From Bacillota bacterium (GTDB lineage: Bacteria > Bacillota > Clostridia > Acetivibrionales > DTU013), in the NCBI GenBank assembly GCA_023435745.1, contig JAEZMD010000002.1:186001-250000 (forward strand): a stretch of DNA of 64,000 nucleotides, written 5' to 3'. The notes under the pieces are model-generated. The model ran no database searches. It was not told where the DNA came from and saw only the letters and a program-made list of their open reading frames with translations. Shown here in pieces: positions 58,579 to 64,000 of this stretch (within the stretch, counting starts at the first letter, position 1; each line of letters opens with the position of its first letter). The translations under genes were made by a program, and so were the position numbers.

Positions 58579-59514
58579 CTAGTATAAATACTCCAGCTTA
58601 ACCAGACTTTCCAGTTCGACGATCCTGTTATAATCTGCAGGTTGGGTGCCGGAAGTCGTAACATTTGCCGTTGCGGCGGCGGTGGCCAGCCTGACCGTTT
58701 TTTCAAAATTACAGCCTTTATTAGCGCTAAAGGCCAGAGCGGCGACCATAGCGTCTCCTGCGCCGACCGTGCTTATTACATCGACTTTGATTCCAGGTAC
58801 AAATATAGTATGACTTCTGCTCAGAAAAATGGCTCCCTTTTCTCCCATGGAAACGGCAACGACTTCGATCCCATACTGCTCGATCAGGCTCCTTGCAGCT
58901 TTGTCTGCTGATTGTATACTGTCGATTTCCGTACCAAAAAGCATTCCCAACTCGTAAATATTCGGCTTGACAATCGTCGGGCCCGCTTTGATTCCATTGT
59001 CCAGCAGCTCGCCGTCGGCATCAAGTATGGTTTTTGCTCCGGCAGTCTTCGCCGCAGCAATCCACCTTGCATAGATTACTTTATCAACATTGGAAGGAAC
59101 GCTCCCGGAAAGGACAAGTACAGTATCCTTACGGATATTGCTGAAAATTATCTTCTCGATTGCATCAATATCCGCCTGTGCGATCAGGGGACCTGGCTCA
59201 TTGATATCCGTATTGGTTTTTCGGAGACTGTCAATAACCTTCAGATTGATTCTTGTCTCAGCATTAATCAGTAAAAAGTCATTTTCTATTCCATGGCTGT
59301 CAAGGTACTTTTTTATAAAATTCCCCGCTGAACCTCCCAGAATGCCGACGGCTTTGCTGCCGCCGCCAAGGCTCATGAGCACCTTTGAGACATTGATGCC
59401 TTTGCCGCCTGCATCCAGACGGATAGAAGATACTCTGTTCACTTTTCCGGCTTCAAAATTTCCGATTTCGACTGTTTTGTCCACAGCGGGATTCAATGTA
59501 ACTGTAATAATCAT
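58579..59514 (-). CDS. 1-phosphofructokinase family sugar kinase
   Basis: 311-residue PfkB/ribokinase-fold enzyme. MIITVTLNPAVDKTVEIGNF, LDAGGKGINVSKVL, VLSGSVPSN and STVGAGDAMVAALAF (anion hole and catalytic Asp) fit FruK/LacC. It would phosphorylate fructose-1-P or tagatose-6-P. ATG behind GGAGGT. No PTS gene is adjacent; instead a truncated AraC tail lies 26 nt upstream. Convergent with the TadE operon at 13 nt. Confidence 0.9.
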   Translation of the reverse strand: MIITVTLNPAVDKTVEIGNFEAGKVNRVSSIRLDAGGKGINVSKVLMSLGGGSKAVGILGGSAGNFIKKYLDSHGIENDFLLINAETRINLKVIDSLRKTNTDINEPGPLIAQADIDAIEKIIFSNIRKDTVLVLSGSVPSNVDKVIYARWIAAAKTAGAKTILDADGELLDNGIKAGPTIVKPNIYELGMLFGTEIDSIQSADKAARSLIEQYGIEVVAVSMGEKGAIFLSRSHTIFVPGIKVDVISTVGAGDAMVAALAFSANKGCNFEKTVRLATAAATANVTTSGTQPADYNRIVELESLVKLEYLY

Positions 59515-59539
59515 GCGGATACCTCCAAGTATTTCACTT

Positions 59540-59650
59540 CTATTTGCCGCTTGCTCTGAACTGTGACGGTGAAACGCCCATCTTTTTTTTATACTGCCGG
59601 GTAAAATAGTTAAGGTCATTGAAGCCTACAGACAATGCTATCTCTGAAAT
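59540..59650 (-). pseudogene. C-terminal remnant of an AraC-family regulator
   Basis: The reverse strand between a TAA at 59654-59656 and a TAG at 59540-59542 encodes ISEIALSVGFNDLNYFTRQ then YKKKMGVSPSQFRASGK, the second helix-turn-helix of an AraC protein including its GF and SPSQFR signatures. There is no start codon and nothing of the first HTH or sensor domain upstream. It precedes the sugar kinase, as intact AraC regulators often do. Confidence 0.8.
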
Positions 59651-59685
59651 ATTTTATCACCCCAAATGAGCAAAATTATGCTATT

Positions 59686-59742
59686 GTTCAGCAAAAACCA
59701 TCGAGAGATTTTCGACTAAACAATATAATATATTTGCTGAAC
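59686..59742. promoter_or_regulatory. perfect 10-bp inverted repeat, likely operator pair
   Basis: GTTCAGCAAA (59686-59695) and TTTGCTGAAC (59733-59742), half-site start-to-start distance 47 bp. The right copy sits between -35 and -10 of the reverse-strand promoter, the left copy just downstream of the predicted start. Confidence 0.55.
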
Positions 59743-59753
59743 GATAATGTAAA
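59725..59753 (-). promoter_or_regulatory. promoter upstream of the AraC relic and sugar kinase
   Basis: On the reverse strand TTTACA (59748-59753), 17-bp spacer, TATTAT (59725-59730). One half of a perfect inverted repeat (59733-59742) lies in its spacer. Confidence 0.5.
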
Positions 59754-59774
59754 CAGAAAAGTGTGAGGTATTTA

Positions 59775-59994
59775 GTGAGAACACAACAAAAGCTGATAGC
59801 AATCATATTCATTTACTTTTAAATATCTAAAAGACAAAAGGGTACTTTTTCTCCTGCTGTCATTATTTCTCGTTGGGGTTGTCTGTAAGGGAATGGATAA
59901 CTTTTTCCCGATTGGTATTAGTAATATGAGACCCTCCGACTTGCTGCTAGGAACAGTGATACTTATTATGTTATGCAAACCAAAAACTGCGTAA
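59775..59994 (+). pseudogene. decayed membrane-protein fragment
   Basis: A GTG at 59775 opens MRTQQKLIAIIFIYF and then stops; a different frame is open from 59800 to the TAA at 59992-59994 and reads KDKRVLFLLLSLFLVGVV and FFPIGISNMRPSDLLLG. Joined by one frameshift these look like the first helices of an O-antigen polymerase-type protein, with the remainder missing. The rest of the 59515-60094 gap holds the promoters and AraC relic listed separately. Confidence 0.4.
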
Positions 59995-59999
59995 AAGTG

Positions 60000-60028
60000 T
60001 TGCATTTTCTTACGCCATATAATAAAAT
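60000..60028 (+). promoter_or_regulatory. promoter of the TrpB-like gene
   Basis: TTGCAT (60000-60005), 17-bp spacer, TAAAAT (60023-60028), 66 bp before the ATG. Confidence 0.55.
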
Positions 60029-60094
60029 AATCCAAAGCAGTTGATTCAATAATTATATAAGTTGAGATTGGAAGAGAAGAGGAGAGATGAGAAG

Positions 60095-61468
60095 ATGAGT
60101 AATCTTAACAAGAATGATGTTGTCAAGGTCCTTTTAGAGGAGTCCGAAATTCCAAGGCAATGGTACAATATCGCTGCCGACATGCCAAACAAGCCTGCAC
60201 CGTATTACAGCCCGTTTACAAATGAAGTGATGAAGCCTGAAGAGATGAGGGCTATTTTTCCTGATTCGCTGATTGCGCAGGAAATGTCCGCAGAGAGATA
60301 CATCGATATTCCTGATGAAGTCAGGGAAATGTATAAGCAGTGGAGGCCGTCGCCGCTATTCAGGGCAAGGAACCTTGAGAAGCTGTTGGATACTCCTGCA
60401 AGAATTTATTATAAATATGAGGGCGTAAATGCCACAGGCAGCCACAAATTAAATTCCGCGCTGGCACAGGCTTACTACAATAAGCAGGCCGGTATCAAGC
60501 GTCTGGCAACAGAAACAGGAGCAGGTCAGTGGGGAAGTGCGCTGAGCATGGCCTGTAATCATTTCGGTTTGGAATGTACTGTCTATATGGTAAAGGTCAG
60601 CTATCAGCAAAAGCCCTACAGGCGTTCGTTTATGCAGACCTTCGGAGCCAGTGTATATGCCAGCCCCAGCAACCTGACCAATGCGGGCAGGATGATTCTG
60701 GAGAGGGATCCCAATTCCACCGGAAGCCTTGGTACGGCTATAAGTGAGGCGGTTGAAGATGCCGCGACACATGACGACACAAATTACTCACTCGGCAGTG
60801 TTTTGAACCATGTTTGCCTTCACCAGACTGTTATCGGCCTTGAGGCTAAGAAGCAGATGGAGAAGATCGATGAGTATCCGGACGTGATTTTTGCCTGCTG
60901 CGGCGGCGGAACCAATTTCTCAGGGATCGCATTTCCATTCCTTCAGGATAAATTTAAGGGGACAAAGGTGAGAGCAGTTGCGGTTGAACCGTCGGCCTGC
61001 CCGACACTGACAAAGGGCAAGTTCGCTTTTGATTACGGTGATACGGCTAAAATGGCGCCGATTGCAAAGATGTACACGCTCGGTCATGATTTCATACCGG
61101 AGGGAATCCATGCCGGAGGGCTAAGATACCACGGTGATTCGGCGCTTGTCAGCCAGCTTTATCACGATGGACTGATCGAGGCTATGGCTTATGGCCAAAA
61201 AGCTGTGTTTGATGCCGGCGTTACATTCGCCAGAACTGAAGGGATCGTTCCCGCACCTGAGTCATCACATGCCATAAGAGCTGCAATTGACGAGGCAGTG
61301 AAGGCCAGGGAAGCAGGAGAGTCTAAAGTTATTCTGTTCAATCTTAGCGGACACGGCTACTTTGATATGTCCTCGTATGATATGTATTTCAGCGGAAATA
61401 TGATTGATGTGGAGTACTCCAGAGAAAACGTGGAGAAGAGTATGGCGAATCTGCCGCAGGTGAAGTAA
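60095..61468 (+). CDS. TrpB2-type tryptophan synthase beta-like enzyme
   Basis: 457 residues, a fold-type II PLP enzyme of the long TrpB2 subgroup (classical TrpB is ~400). The PLP lysine is in GSHKLNSALAQAYY, the catalytic region is ETGAGQWGSALSMA, the phosphate loop is CCGGGTNFSG, and IFNLSGHGYFDM ends the fold. It condenses indole with serine. No trpA or other trp gene is near, so it may salvage indole or act on another acceptor. ATG at 60095 behind GAGGAG. Confidence 0.92.
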   Translation: MSNLNKNDVVKVLLEESEIPRQWYNIAADMPNKPAPYYSPFTNEVMKPEEMRAIFPDSLIAQEMSAERYIDIPDEVREMYKQWRPSPLFRARNLEKLLDTPARIYYKYEGVNATGSHKLNSALAQAYYNKQAGIKRLATETGAGQWGSALSMACNHFGLECTVYMVKVSYQQKPYRRSFMQTFGASVYASPSNLTNAGRMILERDPNSTGSLGTAISEAVEDAATHDDTNYSLGSVLNHVCLHQTVIGLEAKKQMEKIDEYPDVIFACCGGGTNFSGIAFPFLQDKFKGTKVRAVAVEPSACPTLTKGKFAFDYGDTAKMAPIAKMYTLGHDFIPEGIHAGGLRYHGDSALVSQLYHDGLIEAMAYGQKAVFDAGVTFARTEGIVPAPESSHAIRAAIDEAVKAREAGESKVILFNLSGHGYFDMSSYDMYFSGNMIDVEYSRENVEKSMANLPQVK

Positions 61469-61521
61469 AGACGGAGAAGAGACGGCTTCTACTATAAGTC
61501 TGATGATATGGTATTTCTGTA

Positions 61522-61556
61522 AACGAGGCGCTTCAGATGAAGCGCCTCGTTTGTGT
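61522..61556 (+). terminator. terminator of the TrpB-like gene
   Basis: AACGAGGCGCTTC and GAAGCGCCTCGTT form a perfect 13-bp stem with a 4-nt loop, followed by TGTGTGTG rather than a clean T run. Confidence 0.75.
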
Positions 61557-61607
61557 GTGCGCCAAGCATGGGCATTGATACATCACACATAACAATATAA
61601 AAATTAC

Positions 61608-61631
61608 AACATGACATATAGTTGTCGTGTT
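61608..61631. promoter_or_regulatory. operator-like inverted repeat upstream of the first YafY regulator
   Basis: AACATGACA (61608-61616), 6-bp gap, TGTCGTGTT (61623-61631): 9-bp arms with one T/G difference. A TATAAT at 61639-61644 and another at 61661-61666 follow, so a bound protein would occlude the promoter. Probable autoregulatory site. Confidence 0.6.
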
Positions 61632-61701
61632 CTTGTGCTATAATGGATAATGAGATTTGCTATAATATGGTAAGCGAATTATGAAAATCGGAGGGCAGTA
61701 T

Positions 61702-62607
61702 ATGAAACTTGACCGTCTGCTTGGTATTCTCACAATCCTTCTGCAAAATAACCGGGTAACCGCGCCTCAGCTTGCCGAAAAGTTTGAGGTTGCTCGCCGC
61801 ACAATCGGGAGGGACATTGATGCGCTTTGCCAGGCAGGAATACCCATTGTAACGCATCAGGGCGGGGGCGGAGGTATTTCGATTGCCGATGGTTATAAGC
61901 TGGACAAAAGCATCCTCACCGCTGATGAGCTTTCCGGAATAATCGCAGCTCTTAAGGGGATTGGCACTGTATCCGAGAAATCTCAGATTGAACGGACGCT
62001 TGATAAGCTGTCCGCCAACAAAGACACTGTAGTGTCAATGCGTGAGCCTATTATTATCGATCTTGCGTCGCATTATAAATTCAGTCTGACATCCAAAATT
62101 AAACTTATCAAGCAGGCTGTTCTGGAGCTGAGGCTGATAGAATTTGATTACTACTATGAAAAAGGGCTGACACACCGACGGATTGAGCCTTACTTTGTCG
62201 TTTTTCAATGGACGGCGTGGTATGTATTCGGATTCTGCCTGGAGCGCCAGGACTGGCGGATGTTCAAGCTGACACGGCTGTGGGATTTGCAGTTGTGTGT
62301 GGAAACCTATGCCCAGCGAGAGATACCGTCGGAAAGGCGGGATTTTAACTTGCACCTTCCTGATGACAAAAAGCTGGTGGTTTTGTTTGAGCCATCTGTG
62401 AAATATCTATTAATTGAAGCCTACGGCCTGGATTGCTTTACTGAAACAGAGGATGGCAGACTGCGGCTCGAGATCGGCTATACTAAACGGGACTATACGA
62501 TAAACTGGCTGTTGGGGTTCGGGAATAAGGCAAAGGTTATTGAACCTATGGATATGGCTGATGAGATAAAAAGGATTGCCGAAAATATTATACAGAACTA
62601 TGAATAA
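61702..62607 (+). CDS. YafY/WYL-domain transcriptional regulator
   Basis: 301 residues. N-terminal HTH_11 (KLDRLLGILTILLQNNRVTA, FEVARRTIGRDIDALCQAGI), then a WYL ligand-binding domain (LIEFDYYYEKG, RRIEPYFVVFQWTAWYVFGF) and C-terminal WCX extension (YTKRDYTINWLLGFG). ATG at 61702 has GGAGGG 7 nt upstream; an ATG at 61681 does not. It lies upstream of the DUF3795 fusion gene and probably regulates itself or that gene. Confidence 0.92.
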   Translation: MKLDRLLGILTILLQNNRVTAPQLAEKFEVARRTIGRDIDALCQAGIPIVTHQGGGGGISIADGYKLDKSILTADELSGIIAALKGIGTVSEKSQIERTLDKLSANKDTVVSMREPIIIDLASHYKFSLTSKIKLIKQAVLELRLIEFDYYYEKGLTHRRIEPYFVVFQWTAWYVFGFCLERQDWRMFKLTRLWDLQLCVETYAQREIPSERRDFNLHLPDDKKLVVLFEPSVKYLLIEAYGLDCFTETEDGRLRLEIGYTKRDYTINWLLGFGNKAKVIEPMDMADEIKRIAENIIQNYE

Positions 62608-62701
62608 ACAAGACGGTCTGATGTCCTGTTCGAGATGATATGATTGATAAAAACATCGGTTGCAGCGAGTAAGACTGCAGCGATAAATGTGGAGGGTTAA
62701 A

Positions 62702-63574
62702 ATGATTGATTCACGATGCGGATTGCACTGCACCGGCTGCGGGTGGAAAGAATCCCACGGCTGCGGCGGCTGCATTGTAACAATGGGACATCCTTTTCAT
62801 GGCGAATGCCCGATAGCTCAATGCTGCCAGCATAAAGGATTAATGCATTGCGGTGAGTGTGACGTTATACCGTGTGACAAGCTTTACGCGTATTCCTATC
62901 TCGATCCGGAGCACGGAGATAAGCCGCAAGGAGCAAGGGTTGACGTCTGTCGCCGCTGGATTGCCGAAAGCGGAAAACCGGTTTGGAAGAATGTATTGCT
63001 CACATCAGCCGGATTTGAGGATATGGACGGAAAGCAGAAACCGAAAATCGTGGATCGCTTTCTTTGCATGCTTAACAAGCCTGTGAGCGACGCTAAAGTG
63101 TTATTTATCCCAACTGCAGCTGTGTCTGATGAGGCAAGGGAAATGGCCGGTAAGTGCAGGAGGGAACTGATCAATACCGGTATTTTACCTGAAAATATAA
63201 CAGCATACGATATTGGTAGCAGCTTATACGAGGACAGCGCAATGGCATATGACGTCATTTACTTCACAGGCGGCGACACCAGTTATTTACTCCGTCGAAT
63301 AAAGGAGATGGGCTTTGACAGGCTCGTAAAAAAGATGGTTTATGCAAATAAGGTTTACGTTGGCGTTAGCGCGGGTAGTCTGATTGCCACTCCTAATATT
63401 GGCGATCCGTATAACGGTAGTACAGCCGGACTTTGCCTGGTTAATGCTTACCTCTCAGTCCACTGTCAGACGAATACAGAGCCGAGAACAGATCTGCCAC
63501 TGCCGCACATATCCCTGACAGATAATCAGGCTTTAGCTGTAACATGCGGCGGATATAAGGTGGTTGAGGGGTAG
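62702..63574 (+). CDS. DUF3795-peptidase E (S51) fusion protein
   Basis: 290 residues. Residues 1-~88 are a Cys-rich DUF3795 domain (CGLHCTGCGWKESHGCGGC, CPIAQCCQHKGLMHCGEC, PCDKL), likely metal-binding. Residues ~95-290 are a class-I-glutaminase-like S51 peptidase: NVLLTSAGFEDM, VLFIPTAAVSDEA, YFTGGDTSYLLRR and the nucleophile elbow VGVSAGSLIATP. S51 enzymes cleave Asp-Xaa dipeptides. ATG at 62702 follows GGAGGG. It is flanked by two YafY-type regulators. Confidence 0.87.
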   Translation: MIDSRCGLHCTGCGWKESHGCGGCIVTMGHPFHGECPIAQCCQHKGLMHCGECDVIPCDKLYAYSYLDPEHGDKPQGARVDVCRRWIAESGKPVWKNVLLTSAGFEDMDGKQKPKIVDRFLCMLNKPVSDAKVLFIPTAAVSDEAREMAGKCRRELINTGILPENITAYDIGSSLYEDSAMAYDVIYFTGGDTSYLLRRIKEMGFDRLVKKMVYANKVYVGVSAGSLIATPNIGDPYNGSTAGLCLVNAYLSVHCQTNTEPRTDLPLPHISLTDNQALAVTCGGYKVVEG

Positions 63575-63679
63575 AAAATAGTTGTCGGTGTATTGGGGTT
63601 CAAATTTGTTTCAAATTCATTTTGATTAAGTTCGGCAAGGCGCTTGTGGATGTAGTTGGGAAGTATTAGTATATTAGTA

Positions 63680-63687
63680 TGTCGACA
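63680..63687. promoter_or_regulatory. TGTCGACA palindrome before the second YafY regulator
   Basis: A perfect 8-bp palindrome 18 bp before the ATG at 63706, sharing TGTCG with the operator at 61623. A short AGTATTAGTATATTAGTAT repeat lies just upstream. Confidence 0.4.
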
Positions 63688-63705
63688 ACCTATAGGTGAT
63701 TGAAT

Positions 63706-64000
63706 ATGAAGCTCAACCGGTTGCTTGAAATAACGACAATACTGCTTAATAAAAAGACGGTGACAGCCTCTGAGCTTGCGAAGCGGTTTAGTGTATCCAC
63801 AAGAACTATTTATCGCGATATTGATGTGCTGTCTGTTTCAGGCGTGCCTGTTTATGCCACGCAGGGTACAAACGGCGGGATATCGATATTGGACGAGTAC
63901 ACTGTCAATCGTACGGCGCTGTCAAATAGTGAAAAAGAGAGCATTTTATTTGCTCTGCAAACCTTACAATCGACTAAATATCCCGAAATTGATATTGTGT
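63706..64000 (+). CDS. YafY/WYL-domain transcriptional regulator (truncated by window end)
   Basis: The first 98 codons are open to the window edge. MKLNRLLEITTILLNKKTVT and AKRFSVSTRTIYRDIDVLS form the N-terminal HTH; NGGISILDEYTVNRTALSN leads toward the WYL domain beyond the window. It is paralogous to the regulator at 61.7 kb. TAGGTGA is the probable ribosome-binding site. Confidence 0.88.
   Translation, partial: MKLNRLLEITTILLNKKTVTASELAKRFSVSTRTIYRDIDVLSVSGVPVYATQGTNGGISILDEYTVNRTALSNSEKESILFALQTLQSTKYPEIDIV

Overview
This window looks like the chromosome of an endospore-forming anaerobic Firmicute of class Clostridia. The grounds are an alpha/beta-type SASP, CotF-like coat proteins, an S-layer-homology protein, RNase J, a PASTA kinase, RqcH, many TTG/GTG starts behind strong GGAGG ribosome-binding sites, and long co-directional housekeeping operons. 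I cannot name the genus from sequence alone. No tRNA, rRNA, CRISPR array, prophage or intact insertion sequence is visible.

Layout. (1) 1-7.7 kb: the start of an L,D-transpeptidase running off the left edge, an MFS permease, rnjA, tyrS, a multi-pass membrane protein and tmcAL. (2) 7.9-20.3 kb: a conserved informational/cell-wall-signalling run, priA-def-fmt-DUF116-rsmB-rlmN-prpC-prkC-rsgA-rpe-thiN, mostly overlapping or tightly spaced. (3) 20.4-23.4 kb: rqcH and an aminotransferase on the opposite strand. (4) 23.5-40.7 kb: a visibly A+T-richer exopolysaccharide locus. It has a CpsD-type kinase, a secreted SGNH-like/SLH protein, an unusual carrier-protein module (ACP, PP-loop ATPase, AMP-forming ligase, AsnB-type amidotransferase), a CpsC/Wzz co-polymerase, a WbpM-like dehydratase, a second epimerase, four glycosyltransferases, Wzy, Wzx and a hexapeptide acyltransferase. 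No priming phosphoglycosyltransferase is present. (5) 40.8-44.5 kb: a heterodimeric ABC exporter behind a perfect consensus promoter. (6) 44.5-46.8 kb: infC-rpmI-rplT with an attenuator leader and a probable AUA start for infC, then an rRNA methyltransferase. (7) 46.8-50 kb: DUF4363/DUF421, two coat proteins, a SASP and a diacylglycerol-type glycosyltransferase. (8) 50.3-58.6 kb: a D-Ala-D-Ala carboxypeptidase, a B12-binding radical SAM protein carrying repeat insertions, and an orphan TadE/DUF5702/TadE trio. (9) 58.6-64 kb: 1-phosphofructokinase next to a truncated AraC regulator, an intergenic gene graveyard, a TrpB2-type synthase, and two WYL/YafY regulators flanking a DUF3795-peptidase E fusion.

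The most interesting candidate system is the carrier-protein module inside the exopolysaccharide locus. ACP, ligase, amidotransferase and PP-loop ATPase are translationally coupled and sit between the kinase and its co-polymerase partner, directly behind an exported SGNH-like/SLH protein. I infer that they build and attach an acyl, aminoacyl or amide decoration to the surface polysaccharide. Other points worth a second look are the AUA start of infC, the 18-bp repeats that keep the rsmB-rlmN junction open in frame, REP-like repeats absorbed into a radical SAM gene, collagen-like repeats in a TadE protein, a possible leaderless priA, a relic AraC gene behind a promoter with an embedded inverted repeat, and a Cys-rich DUF3795 domain fused to peptidase E.
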